From Odontocerum albicorne (Eukaryota > Arthropoda > Insecta > Trichoptera > Odontoceridae): a stretch of 64,000 bases of DNA. A program made the translations under genes and the position numbers. The DNA lies in the NCBI GenBank assembly GCA_949825065.1, contig OX463849.1, positions 41,661,234-41,725,233 on the forward strand. Reading direction: 5' to 3'. This document shows, in pieces, positions 12,031 to 22,950 of the stretch; position 1 is the stretch's first letter, and every line of letters starts with the position of its first letter. The notes beneath the pieces are model-generated. The model saw only the letters and a program-made list of their open reading frames with translations, did not search any database and was not told the DNA's origin.

Positions 12031-12265
12031 TGTGTCATATACCCGGACGACTTCCGTTAAGACGCTTGTCTCCCAATCTGGAGGTTGCGGGTTCGATTCC
12101 CGTTGGAACAAACATTTCTTTTTAAGGAATTCCTGTCTGTTTTTCACTTAAGGCCTCTTTAATATCTTTCTGGTTGTTTGGAAAATATTGCCACATGGCA
12201 ATAAGCCCACCAGGTTATACTGTACACAACAAAAGTGTAATACAATTAATACAATAAAAGCTAAG
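12031..12265 (+). mobile_element. tRNA-derived SINE, best complete copy
   Basis: A tRNA-like head (AAGACGCTTGTCTCC, then GCGGGTTCGATTCCCG, a good pol III B box at about 12088-12103) leads into the family body TTTCTGGTTGTTTGG, ATGGCAATAAGCCCACC and a tail AACAAAAGTGTAATACAAT. The same body or tail occurs at 5420-5590 (+) and, on the minus strand, at 22470-22565, 24345-24570, 25091-25170, 27941-28010, 30290-30345 and 30515-30605. SINEs are copied by LINE machinery. Confidence 0.7.
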
Positions 12266-12795
12266 TCTAACGATCTAGATATGTGCCCGAACATCAGAGA
12301 AGGTGCCTATACTCTTAGTGTGTTGGATAATGGAATTTTTAAATCCAATACCGCACGCTCTTAAATTAGTGTTTAAATATTAAACAGTTATTATTTTTCT
12401 TATTATAATTTTTTTATTATTATTACAATAATTTGAGTAATAAAAATCCAGTTTTTCGATTGTATTCATCCTTGATTCCCTCGCGTAAACAGTACATATA
12501 ATCAAACTTACAATTTATTACACAATTTATTATCCGTATTTTTTACTCTCGATAATAGCGCAGAATGGCTGAATAAGTACCTTGTCTTAACAGAGGAAGA
12601 GGTCAAGTGTTCGAATCCGGGTTAAGCATTCCGCTATGGAATTATGAAGAATGAGAATTATTTTTTTACGCACACCATTCTTATTTCGTTATGACATATT
12701 TTAGTTGTTTTTAGATAAAAGTTTTTACGAGTATTTCTTTTGATATTTGCAATAAATACCTTATTCATGTTATTGCATAATCAACTGAAATGCAG
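12266..12795. other. Spacer with a tRNA-like block
   Basis: 12548-12640 contains GCGCAGAATGGCTGAATAAG and GTGTTCGAATCCGGGTT, tRNA-like A and B boxes, but does not fold as a full tRNA. It is probably another SINE head. Confidence 0.4.
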
Positions 12796-13240
12796 TATAG
12801 CTAACACACGTTGTAGCCGTGATCTTGGTTAGCATTCTTGCTAAACAGTTTCTCGGGTTTGATTTCAAGCGAATTGATTTATCCCTTACCTTATTTTATC
12901 CTGACTGATTTATCCCTGTACCTTATTTCATCCTGACTGATTTATCCCTGTACCTTATTTCATCCTGACTGATTTATCCCTGTACCTAATTTCATCCTGA
13001 CTGATTTATCCCTGTACCTTATTTCATCCTGACTGATTTATCCCTGTACCTTATTTCATCCTGACTGATTTATCCCTGTACCTTATTTCATCCTGACTGA
13101 TTTATCCCTGTACCTTATTTCATCCTGACTGATTTATCCCTGTACCTTATTTCATCCTGACTGATTTATCCCTGTACCTTATTTCATCCTGACTGATTTA
13201 TCCCTGTACCTTATTTCATCTGGATTAATATTTTTATCTA
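12796..13240 (+). mobile_element. SINE-like element with internal tandem repeat
   Basis: The head GTGATCTTGGTTAGCATTC and CTCGGGTTTGATTTCAAGCG (12810-12873) looks like pol III A and B boxes. It runs directly into the 32-bp array at 12874-13220. The array unit GATTTATCCCT...CCTTATTT is already present in the first, slightly different unit at 12874-12904, so the array appears to have grown from the element body. Confidence 0.45.
12874..13220 (+). repeat. 32-bp minisatellite, about 11 units
   Basis: The unit CTGATTTATCCCTGTACC plus TTATTTCATCCTGA is nearly perfectly repeated; the first unit is divergent and one carries a T-to-A change. Confidence 0.95.
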
Positions 13241-13674
13241 GCTTATTTACGGGAATTCTATGAACACTTTATGGGGACAAAAATCATAATTTTACAATAA
13301 TACTTAAAATATTTATGGTACTGATTTGTATTATACCTTGGCTTTAATTTATAACAAATAAGATCTACAAATGGGTTTAAAACTTAGACGTTAATATTAT
13401 ATTATACTTACACTATCTACAAGGTTTTAAACTCTGACAATACAGCTGCTAGAGGTGTTCAAATGGATTTCTAAAAGGTTCTAAGCTCGAGTAATGAGGT
13501 GCTGTCGTATTCTAACGATTTGGAGAGGAGTAGAACTTTGAGATCGATTTGGTTGGTGGCGTGTGCAGCTTTAAGAAACCCTCGAAAACAAAAAATGTTA
13601 GAAAGTCTTATCAAAATTTATGATTTTACTCGTATATGAACACTACACACAAACACAACACTCCACCTAAAACC
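13241..13674. other. No recognisable feature
   Basis: AT-rich spacer. Confidence 0.5.
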
Positions 13675-13985
13675 GAATGTGTTACTGTCACATTTCAGAA
13701 GATCTACAAAGAGTTCTTTGTACTTTATCTTCCCTTGGTAAGTTTTCTGCGGTTTTCTTACCAAATATGTTTTTTTTCTAAACTAATGCAGATGCGGGGA
13801 AGTGCTCTATTTAATGGCCAGAGCCACCCTTTTTCTATGCTTACACTTATTTTGAAATATTTTTTTTCTTTAAATAATAGTGGATCTTTATCCCGAGTTA
13901 AAGCGCCTTTGAGGAGAGTTTGTTCTCTAAACGGTGCTATATAAATCATCTTTTTATTTTTATTATTATTATTATTAGCATTTAC
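13675..13985 (+). repeat. Dispersed repeat, copy 1 (partner at 22575)
   Basis: Shared blocks are GTTACTGTCACAT, GAAGATCTACAA, GAGTTTTCTG, CAGATG.GGGAAG, a central pyrimidine-rich part and the CGAGTTAAAGCGCC 3' block, ending in a TTATTATTATT tail. It could be a SINE or the 3' UTR of a LINE. Confidence 0.6.
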
Positions 13986-14623
13986 GTTAAGCAAACATAA
14001 ACACCAGGTTAGATTCCTGGCGGAATAATTCCCGGACTCGTTTAACTCTTAGACCATATTGCATCTGAATTTACGTTTTTTTTTTCCGTAACTCATAAAT
14101 TCTTATAGCGCTACAAATCAACACAAAAATATTATAGTTCTGTAAAAATCTGTCAAATGACATATTCTTGGAAATTGGATATCCTTGCCAACAGAACTTT
14201 ACGTTTAAGTTTGGATCTGCCAAGTATGTGTGCTTGTGATGTACAACAGCTTGTACAAAATAAACCAATACAATCACAGGCATATGTCGTCCAAAGTTTC
14301 GTCGATTACGAGAGATTAGATATCATAAGTTATACGTTTTTTTACACAGTCCATTTTTTAATACCTCTTCACTAAAGAACTTAGTTCTCAACTCTAAACT
14401 ATCCACCAATGACCACCAACATTTTTTACAGTTCCACAACAATAACCAATAACTCACATATACGGTTCTAACCCAATCACCATTACATTTATTATTGAAC
14501 TCACTTACATACAAAATATTCTATAACTGTGAAAAAGCGTCTTTTAATATCAGTTAATTAGATATTTTTATCAAACTTATTTTTTTAGTTTCAAGAAGAT
14601 TATTGAAATATTTAATACTAAGG
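13986..14623. other. No recognisable feature
   Basis: AT-rich; overlapping short frames on both strands do not look like genes. Confidence 0.45.
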
Positions 14624-15539
14624 TACGAAGGTCATCCAGAAAATAAGGTTACAACATTTATGTAGGATCGAAAAATGCTTGTATTTAATTGAAATTCACA
14701 GGATACTTCAAAAATATATTGAACTATTTTTCAACGTAATCGCCGTCGAGATTAAGACATTTCTGTAGTCGGGGCACCAGCTTTTGTATGCCAGTGTCAT
14801 AGACCTCCGCCGCCAGCTCTTTCAGCCACTTCTTCACAGCTTCCTCGACCTTCTGATCGATCGTTAGAAAATTGTTGGGGTGTAGTGACACACCCACGTC
14901 TTATCCCCCGTCACGATAGCCCAGAAAAGCTTCTCCCTCCTGTGCAAAACGATCCAAAAATTCACACGCGGCTGCCACGCGATTTTGACGGTGCTCCTGT
15001 GTGAGCGTTCTGGGCACACAACTTCTTGTAACCAAGTTTTTCCGACACAATATTACCAAGGAGACTTTGAGAAATGTCAGGAAATTCTTCGTGAAGGTCG
15101 TCAAGCGTCACACGGCGGTCATTTCGCACTTGATCTTCAATTTTTTGCACAAATTCATCAGAAATCACTGCCTTGCCTCGTCGTATCAGTACGGCCTCCT
15201 CCGAACAACCTCACCCACTTCATGACATGTTGTCGACTCATCACATCACTACTATAAACTTCCATGAGCTTCCGATGGATACTCGCGGCGGTATTTTTCT
15301 GCAAAGTAAAAAAAACTGATGACCGCGCGGGTCTCGCACGGACGAGAGTTGGCGGGAGCGCGCGACGACCTCTCCATTGGAAGAATTTACTGTGACTGAA
15401 CAAAATGGCCGACAAACACGCGGGACCAAACAAACTGACCGTTAGGATCCCCCTTACATGCCAGGTGCACCAACTTTGAAAAAAAAAATCCCCCGGCCTC
15501 AGGAGCTCTTGTAACCTTAGTTTCTAGATGACCCTCGTA
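14624..15539 (-). mobile_element. Mariner transposon with internal deletion
   Basis: Inverted ends of about 29 bp (left CGAAGGTCATCCAGAAAATA, right in reverse CGAGGGTCATCTAGAAACTA) start at 14626 and 15537 and are flanked by TA. The 912-bp length is well below the 1.3 kb of a full mariner. The transposase remnant is on the minus strand. Confidence 0.85.
14735..15433 (-). pseudogene. Mariner transposase remnant
   Basis: From the 5' side it reads LQKNTAASIHRKLMEVY and V.KWVRLFGGGRTD (first helix-turn-helix), then ISDEFVQKIEDQVRNDRR and LDDLHEEFPDISQSLLGNIV (second helix-turn-helix), then RVAAACEFLDRFAQEGEAFL and KTWVCHYTP just after the first catalytic position. It jumps straight to the C-terminal tail (AAEVYDTGIQKLVP, CLNLDGDYVEK). 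The central DDD domain with the second and third aspartates is deleted and frameshifts split the rest, so it cannot encode a transposase. Confidence 0.8.
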
Positions 15540-15999
15540 TATTAATATTTTTTTTGCATTTTTATGGTATTTTATTTAGGAACACAAAATTAAACCTAAA
15601 ATAATTATTTTTAAATCATCTTGATATTTAGTAACAGTACATAGCATATAATACACATCTTATCCGTGCTTCAACACGGATAAACTTTCGCACGATAACT
15701 AAACAAAGTCTTGAGCGCATAAATCGCCGGTTATCTGGTTAAATGGCTTGAAATTATACCTAGTCTATCGGACATCGTGCCAGCGCCTATCCGGAGCCCT
15801 GTGTTCAACACACATCGATCCGTATCTACGGAATGGATAATGCATTACTTGTGTAACACTGGGAGTGAGGACGAGAAATTACTATGGTTTCGTGTAAACG
15901 TTTTATACCTACGAGGATATTATGCATTCCTGATACTTTTTACAAAGAAAATCTAATTAAAATGTGTCTAAAAATGTTTTTATTATATATACTCGTACA
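15540..15999. other. No recognisable feature
   Basis: A CG-richer block at 15660-15850 has no frame or repeat match inside the window. Confidence 0.45.
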
Positions 16000-17175
16000 T
16001 ACCATCACGCCGTTCCCCTGCTGGGGTAGACAGAGAGGATAGAGCGCCAGACTTGCATATCCCGACACACATATTTCATCTTTTCCTCATCCATACATCT
16101 CATACAGCTCCTATTTTTTTCTTACTTCTTACTTTTCTTTTAACAAAATACCATTCTTTTGATCCAACCATACTTTCCTTAGTCTTTCTCTACTACGCAT
16201 TCTGCTCACATTTGCATTGTATATTTGTTTTGTTAGTCTATTTTCATTTCTTCATCCTTCGTCCTCAAAACATCTCAAAGTACTCTTCCTCGTTTTACTC
16301 AAAACGCCATTTTTAAGTTCACATTCATCCCTAATCACTCCATTCCATATTCTAATAGATATGGTACATCCCTAATCACTCCATTCCATAATCTAATAGA
16401 TATGGTACATCATTAATCACTCCATTCCATATTCTAATAGATATGGTACATCCCTAATCACTCCATTCCATATTCTAATAGATATGGTACATCCCTAATC
16501 ACTCCATTCAATATTATAATAGATATGGTACATCCCTAATCACTCCATTCCATATTCTAATAGATATGGTACATCCCTAATCACTCCATTCCATATTCTA
16601 ATAGATATGGTACATCCCTAATCACTCCATTCCATATTCTAATAGATATGGTACATCCCTAATCACTCCATTTCATATTATAATAGATATGGTACATCCC
16701 TAATCACTCCATTCCATATTCTAATAGATATGGTACATCCCGAATCACTCCATTCCATATTCTAATAGATATGGTACATCCCTAATCACTCCATTCCATA
16801 TTATAATAGATATGGTACATCCCTAATCACTCCATTCCATATTCTAATAGATATGGTACATCCCTAATCACTCCATTCCATATTCTAATAGATATGGTAC
16901 ATCCCTAATCACTCCATTCCATGTTCTAATAGATATTGTACATAATTAATTTGGCTCTTTATAATATTTTTTCACGTTCACGTTTCCCTCCCATACGCTA
17001 AAATTGGTATTAAAATATTGGTGTGGATTCATCTTAGCAGTTTTTGGTGCTGCCCGGTTTGTGTTTAGTACCCCATTGACTTTATTCCCTATACTCGCCG
17101 TTTAATATTCCTTATAATGCTTCCATCGGCTGAGAAAATACTGCCGGAAAAGTATAATTCTTCAAGTTGATTTAA
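16000..17175 (-). pseudogene. LINE remnant interrupted by a minisatellite
   Basis: On the minus strand both flanks of the 41-bp array match the LINE remnant at 18170-18860 in order: 17175-16945 corresponds to about 18850-18560, and 16325-16000 to about 18500-18170. The lower part carries the decayed LRWFGHV and K.TKQIY blocks. All frames are interrupted. Confidence 0.6.
16325..16943. repeat. 41-bp minisatellite, about 15 units
   Basis: The unit CATCCCTAATCACTCCATTC plus CATATTCTAATAGATATGGTA repeats 15 times with scattered single-base changes. The first half of the unit is the local LINE sequence itself, so the array expanded from within that element. Confidence 0.95.
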
Positions 17176-18169
17176 TATTTTATAACTTTTTTTTTGACCG
17201 AAATATTCAGTGTAGTTTCAAATTTTGAAAAAAAATTAAATGAAAGAAAAATTATTAAAAATCATGTTTTAAATAACTGTCGTATATAAAAAACCCTTAC
17301 GGCACTGGTCGGAAGAACCAGGTAACTTATATTTCGTCTGTGTGAAGGGAACTGATTTTTTATGGTACCCTCTAGATACGTGACCATATTTCTCAAACGA
17401 ATTGCATTATTCTATTGGACGCATTGCATTATACGCCGGTAAAAAATAAATATACAAATAAACTTTTCAACAGAGGGTAGTTTCAGAGTCATGATCGAAA
17501 AATGTACATTGAAATTTTCGAAAGTTGCGACATGGGACCCTTTAAGTGTGCTTAGTATTTGACTTAAAAATTGGCTGGTCTCAACCGATTCCCCGGGTAT
17601 TTTTCAATTGCCAGTACGCCACTGGCCATAAGATCTCTATATATTAAGCATTTACTAACAAAAATCATTATTAACCACGTCCTTAAAACCCAATCTCCAT
17701 TTTAGATTATCTTTCTCTATTAACGACTCGTTAATTCAATAGATTCGTCATACGACAGCGGCGTCTTTTTGTAACTTTAATCAAGTGACTCATAGCCTAA
17801 TTCGCTTGTGCAAAATATATTTGAAGCAAATCACAAATGTATCTTTAATCTGTCATTATAAATCTTGAGCGTAGAGAAAAAAGGTCGTCACAAATGTGGG
17901 CAAGAAGTGTTTTGTTTTGATATCATCCTGCAGCTAATGGAACCTCTTAAGCCTTCACACAAATCTTTTGAATCAATCAATGGTGACATTCAGAGGAATT
18001 TCCGGTTAACACAAAGGTCATTTCTGTCCCAGCAGCATTATGGAGACATTTTCAGTACTGTCCATTTTCCATATGTTATGTGTGCCTGATCTTTTTACCT
18101 CTAAAGTTAACCTGTGAAGTACCCAAATTTACGTTTTTGTGATGATCGTACGAGTATTAATCAAATATA
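17176..18169. other. No recognisable feature
   Basis: AT-rich spacer. The 74-residue frame at 17865-18089 has no recognisable motif and no splice context. Confidence 0.4.
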
Positions 18170-18860
18170 TTTTACATGCATCATCACGATATTTCCCTAT
18201 AGAGGTAGGCAAAGACGACAGAGCTCCAGACTTTCCTATATCCTTCGTTTCTTCTAAATCCATACACCTTCTCGTACAAGTATAATTTCTCAGAGTTTCT
18301 ACATTTCCTTTCAAAATATAATTCATTTGATCCAAACAAATTTTCTTTAGGCTTCCTCTCTCACGTCTTTCACTCACATTTGGACAATATATATTATATT
18401 TGTTTTCTTCGCCTTTCTTCATTCATTCATTCCACATGCCCAAACCATCTCAGCGTACTCTTCATGATCTTACTCAACACATCAGCATTAAGTTCACATT
18501 CATTCATAACCATTTCATTCCATGTTCTATTTATTATACATTATCACCCTATGTACTCATCTCAGTGTATACATATCTACACCATTTTTTCCGTGCCTTA
18601 TTTTAGTATTTTTCCACGTCCACCTTTCACTTCCATATATCAAAGTTGTTACTAAAATACTGTTGCGAACTATCCTCTTCGCAGATTTTGATGCTGTCAG
18701 GTTCGAGTATTTACGAGCATGTTTATTGCCCTACTAGATTTGTTTCCTATTGCTACACGACGTTCCATATCCCTCGTAACTCTTCTATCATCTTATACAA
18801 TAAAATACTACTCAAATAGCAGAATTCCTCAACTTACTCCAATCTTCCATTATTCATCCA
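18170..18860 (-). pseudogene. LINE C-terminal remnant
   Basis: On the minus strand it reads NRTWNEMVMNECELNADVL, MKSTLRWFGHVE, MNEERRKQI, then ENLFGSNE and RRCMDLEETKDIGKS. This is the LRWFGHVERM block followed by the basic GRPRK region and C terminus of an insect LINE ORF2. Frameshifts and stops occur throughout. 18860-18560 is the upstream part, read only through its similarity to 16945-17175. Confidence 0.6.
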
Positions 18861-19459
18861 TATATCGCATTTACCTTTCTTTGCGCACTTGTTTATTACC
18901 ATTAATAAATATATTTTATGTTTTATACTCGTATTGCAAAAATACTGTCAATTTTTATTTTTAAATTAACTGCTGGTTTTATATTGTATTCGACTTATTT
19001 TATACACGGTATAACCCACCGTATATAACATCTTTTTCAACCAACTACTGTAGGAATATGTTAAAAAAAAACATATTTGAAATCATTTTAGCTCCATCGG
19101 GAGTGAAACCGAAAATCCATATTTTTTGTTACTTATAATCATATTTTCAATAATCTCTTATAAAAGTGTGTGTTTTTTTTTATTGAACAAAATAATACAT
19201 GGTACAAATATTTGCAGTAAAAATAGTTTAATACGTTTCATTTTTCTGAAAAACACATTTTAAGTGATTTTTTTAATACAAAACTTGTGAGAGAAATACT
19301 TGAGTTGTCACTGTTAATTCAGATTTTAAAAAAATCATATCGTGTATTAATGTAAGATATTTTTAATGTTAATAAATAAAAAAAAGTTTTAGTACGAGTA
19401 ATTATAAAAAAATATACCAGAGTTTAATTATTATCTCCCCATATTGGAGTATACACCAT
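18861..19459. other. No recognisable feature
   Basis: Very AT-rich spacer with two TACTCGTA octamers (18926 and, in reverse, 19393). Confidence 0.5.
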
Positions 19460-19576
19460 AATATTATACCTATGTTGTTTATACAATAGTTAAGGCATTA
19501 ACGTTGTGGAGGTTTAAAGACATTGTAATTTATTTTTATCAAACACTGTTTATTCCACTTTTTTGTGACGGTATAA

Positions 19577-19614
19577 CCCTACCGGTTTCAAGGCTTTCAC
19601 CTCATCTTCAGGGG
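19577..19614 (-). ncRNA. Hammerhead-ribozyme-like motif, left arm
   Basis: This is the mirror of the motif at 19644-19681 with identical core boxes on the minus strand. Confidence 0.38.
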
Positions 19615-19643
19615 AGCGCAAACAAAACTGTCTTATTTGCGCT

Positions 19644-19681
19644 CCCCTGAAGATGAGGTGAAAGCCTTGAAACCGGTAGGG
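19644..19681 (+). ncRNA. Hammerhead-ribozyme-like motif, right arm
   Basis: In order: CCC, CTGAAGA (CUGANGA box), one extra T, stem II GAGG/CCTT with a 6-base loop, GAAAC, a 2-base loop CG, GTA and GGG. C and G around the 2-base loop give the one-pair stem III known from Penelope-like hammerheads, and GTA would be the cleavage triplet. The extra base before stem II and a 3-bp stem I depart from the canonical fold. Confidence 0.38.
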
Positions 19682-19746
19682 TTATACCGTCACAAAAAAG
19701 TGGAATAAACAGTGTTTGATAAAAATAAATTACAATATAATACCTA

Positions 19747-20159
19747 CCTAAGTTATGAAAGTGTTGTGTCCGTTGGTTATTAGATACACTTTAAACACTT
19801 AAAAGGTTAATGTTTCTTTAACTGTCGTAATATTATAGTAGAGCATTTGAGTCATCAACACGTATCAAAAGGTTTACTTAGATCTTTTGATGACTTTTTA
19901 CGGTAGTCCTATTTAAAGTTCGTTCACATTTCCATTAAGGTTAATTTTGTGTACGTAACTACACATTTTTCCCGTATTCGATGTCGCGACCAATGGCTGC
20001 AACCTTCGTTATTCTCTCTTTCTCCTCCTTCCGAGCTCAACTGTCTTCCTAAAACATATGGCATTTTTATTACTCTAGCTTAAGTTAGGCAATCATTTCA
20101 AGTTCTACTCAGCCATTCTTGATGTTTGCAGCCCGGGTATGCCAAAAACATTCGCATTA
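19747..20159. other. No recognisable feature
   Basis: No gene or shared repeat seen. Confidence 0.5.
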
Positions 20160-20590
20160 TCTACGATGCTTACTGTAAAGGAGTTTAATCGCATCCTTTA
20201 CGATACTTACTGTAAAGGAGTTTAATCGCATCCTCTACGATACTTACTGTAAATGGAGTTTAATCGCAGCCTTTACGATACTTACTGTAAAGGAGTTTAA
20301 TCGCAGCCTTTACGATACTTACTGTAAAGGGAGTTTAATCGCAGCCTTTACGATACTTACTGTAAAGGGAGTTTAATCGCAGCCTTTACGATACTTACTG
20401 TAAAAGAGTTTAATCGCAGCCTTTACGATACTTATGAATGATTTTTCTCGCAATCTTTACGATTTTTTCTGTTAAGTTATTTATTCGCAGCTTTTACCAT
20501 GCTTACTATAAATAAAAGAGTTTACTCACAACCTTTACGATTCTTATTATTACAGTCTGTTACGATTCTTACTATTAAGTCATTTATTCG
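20160..20590. repeat. 37-38-bp minisatellite, decaying rightward
   Basis: The unit TTTACGATACTTACTGTAAA plus GGAGTTTAATCGCAGCC repeats about seven times to 20440, then degrades (20440-20590) with indels and substitutions. Each unit contains an imperfect palindrome TTTAC...GTAAA. Confidence 0.9.
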
Positions 20591-21815
20591 CTATTACTAA
20601 ACGATACTACGCGATATAAACCGTGATGCTTTATTATTAATAAATTGTCCAGTCGCCTTCACTAGTAATAATTGCCGCATCTCCAAAACATACTTTCCAC
20701 TAAATTTATAGCATAATCTAGAGGCAAAAACTTTCATATAAGTCGAATCTGTCGAAATAACTGCTTGACGCTCCAGATCTTTTTCCCTCGGAGCTTGAAC
20801 TTCATGAGTGCTCAAACATTTTTTTTGGGATTTGCATCTGGTAACTGCGACGGCCAATCCATTACGTCGTCATTTTCCTGTTTCCACGCAGTACAAAGAC
20901 GACTCCGATATTTTGGGTCATTGTCCTCTTGCAGTAGCCATTTTTCATATTTTTCTTCTTATAAACGACCTTTGGGCAAGTGGTAATAAAGTCCTCTGAT
21001 ATATTTTAACCATTTTGGCTGGTTCAAATTATTTGTGAAGATGTGCAAAATGCCAAATCCGTACTTTGAGAAACAGCCCCAGACGGGGACTTTTACCGGA
21101 TGTTTAACGGTCGGCTGGATGAGTCTTTTGGTGCGGGTGCACCAGGTATGATTAATGGAAGAACGTGCCCAAAAAGAAGAAGCTTCGTTCAAAAAAATTA
21201 CGTTATCCCAATCGCGATCCAATTTTCTTTCGCCCAAGTGAGTCTTTTTTCGACTTGTTTTTCGGACAGTGATAGTTTCTTCACCGTGCTTTGAAATTTC
21301 ACTCCATGAGCTAGTAAACGTCTTCTTATAGTGTCACATGACACAATTAGACCCTTTTCACTCAAAACCGCTTGTCCGCTACGCACTGATAGACGAAGAT
21401 TCTTCTCAAACACCCGTAAAATCACTCTATCCTTCTTTTTCGTCGTTTTTTGTGCAGTGCCACGATCTAGTAAGCCATCGACAGTTTTTACGTCGGAATA
21501 GCATTTCACCCACTTACTTACAAATGTCTTCGACTTTCTCGTGTATTTAGCAGCGGCTCCGTACGACATTTTCGGTCCTTTTAGATGTATACACAGAAAC
21601 ACGGCTTCATAACGTGATGCGTACGTGGCACTCATGGGGAAATATGGTCTTGTGTAAACAAGGTTGAACGATAACGGAGTTTTTCTATCCAAAGCATCTT
21701 GGGGGAAGGGTCCTGCTGCCTGCTCGCGTTCGAATCTACCCTCTAACGGTTTCCAGGAAAAAATGTAGCCGTACACGCTCTTGTCAAACAGACTGTAATT
21801 GAGACAAAAATACAC
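20591..21815 (-). pseudogene. Tc1-like transposase, inactivated
   Basis: The N-terminal part (about 21650-21210) has a helix-turn-helix: SYGAAAKYTRKSKTFVSKWV, DGLLDRG, then IRRRLLAHGVKF and KQVEKRLTWAKEN. The next fragment holds the first catalytic region WDNVIFLNEASF, where the expected D is N, plus RLIQPTVKHPVKVPVWGCFS. Further down come EDNDPKYRSR (second D region) and MDWPSQLPDANPKKNV, where the final acidic residue of PIENVW is K. So two catalytic positions are lost, and frameshifts lie near 21200 and 20960. Clean terminal inverted repeats were not found. Confidence 0.75.
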
Positions 21816-22469
21816 TATTCATAAACTAGTATTCTGTACACACTTACCTTGAATATGAGCGCCCCAACGCTCTCGAAAAGTAGTAACACTGAATCAGAAA
21901 ACCGCGGGATAAGCTTCGAAACCCCTTATTCACTATACAAATTGTAAGTTTTTTTTTCTTTGTATGATCTTATGAAATGTGTTATATTAGTTATCAGTTT
22001 ATATAGATTGATTTAAAAAAAATTAACTACAGCTTCTTTAACTCGGTAAGAATTAGAATATCCGAAAATTATATAAAAGATCGCCTACTCGTATTTCACA
22101 AAGCATTCAATGACTCTTTTTTCGCGTTTTTGATTTACGTGATATTTTTTTGGAACCAATTACCGAGTAAATTAAGGGGTTACTGCACACGTATTTTTAA
22201 AACTTTCAATATAATTACAACCGAACTTATCGCATTTCGCCATCGGGAAAACAATCGTAACCTCGTCAACGCAAACCAACAAGTCACCAAATTATTAATT
22301 ATTGAATTCTGCATGTCAGATAAATATGTCGTGAAGATACTAACAAACATTAGTAACTCCACATTTTAGGAATTTTAAATTAGTATAATTTATTCAATTA
22401 TGTTTTACTGGTAAACGTTTACACACCCTCGACTATCGATAAAAAGTTGATTTCATTACGATGAAATCA
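21816..22469. other. No recognisable feature
   Basis: AT-rich; the short frames near 22130-22370 on both strands look like chance. Confidence 0.45.
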
Positions 22470-22565
22470 CTTAAGTTTCATTTATTGTATATAACACTTC
22501 TGTTGTATACATTACGGGCTTATTGGCATAATATAATTTCTTCCAACCAACCATAAATAATTTAA
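22470..22565 (-). mobile_element. SINE tail fragment
   Basis: ACTTCTGTTGTATACATTAC, then GGGCTTATTGGCA and TTCCAACCAACCA is the reverse of the 12031-12265 SINE body and tail. Confidence 0.55.
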
Positions 22566-22574
22566 AATACCTGG

Positions 22575-22850
22575 TTTGTTACTATCACATATCGGAAGAT
22601 CTACAACATTTTCTTTGTAGTTCGTCTTCTCTTTGTGAGTTTTCTGTAGTTTTAATACCAAATATATTTTCGAAGAATATACAGATGAAGGGAAGCACTC
22701 AATGTAATGGCCGCAATCATCACCTTCCTATCCTTACAATAAACTTATTTTATATTTTGTAATGTTTTTAATCTCTCAATTAGAGTGGGTTCGTTCCCCG
22801 AGCTGAAGCGTCTATGTAAATTGTTCTTTTATAATTATTATTGTGTGAAA
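22575..22850 (+). repeat. Dispersed repeat, copy 2 (partner at 13675)
   Basis: It runs colinear with 13675-13985, with many substitutions: GTTACTATCACAT, GAAGATCTACAA, GAGTTTTCTGTAG, GAAGGGAAG and the final CGAGCTGAAGCG plus TTATTATTG. Confidence 0.6.
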
Positions 22851-22859
22851 AAAGCTGAC

Positions 22860-22950
22860 TCGTCTCCTTTTTTTTAAGTTTCGTCGGAAATCGAACTCTA
22901 AAACCCAGGCTCAGAAAGCAACATTCTACCAACTATGTCACCGAGGTCAT
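22860..22950 (-). mobile_element. SINE head-like block
   Basis: The minus strand gives ACATAGTTGGTAGAATGTTG and TTAGAGTTCGATTTCCG at tRNA A-B box spacing. It is not a foldable tRNA. Confidence 0.45.

Larger units (their letters stand above)
19460..19746. mobile_element. Foldback element with two opposed hammerhead-like cores, copy B
   Basis: The element (19473-19733) is flanked by AATATTATACCTA (19460-19472) and AATATAATACCTA (19734-19746), 12 of 13 identical. Inside is a nearly perfect hairpin: arms 19522-19622 and 19636-19736 (101 bp each) around a 13-bp loop. Each arm carries the same CTGAAGA...GAAAC motif in opposite orientation. A unique 5' segment (GTTGTTTATA...GTTAAGGC) is shared with copy A. 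It is non-coding. The target duplication and paired inverted terminal-repeat layout fit a degenerate Penelope-like element. Confidence 0.75.

Noticed and set aside
12040..12115. A functional tRNA gene
   Set aside because: The B box is good but no cloverleaf with acceptor and anticodon stems can be drawn, and a SINE body follows.
12874..13220. CRISPR array
   Set aside because: Units are directly adjacent with no unique spacers; it is a minisatellite in a eukaryotic genome. The same applies to 16325-16943 and 28221-28561.
15158..15433. Plus-strand frames across 14985-15257 as genes
   Set aside because: They are antisense shadows of the mariner transposase remnant.
17865..18089. A small gene of 74 codons
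   Set aside because: No motif, no splice context and no repeat partner; judged a chance frame.
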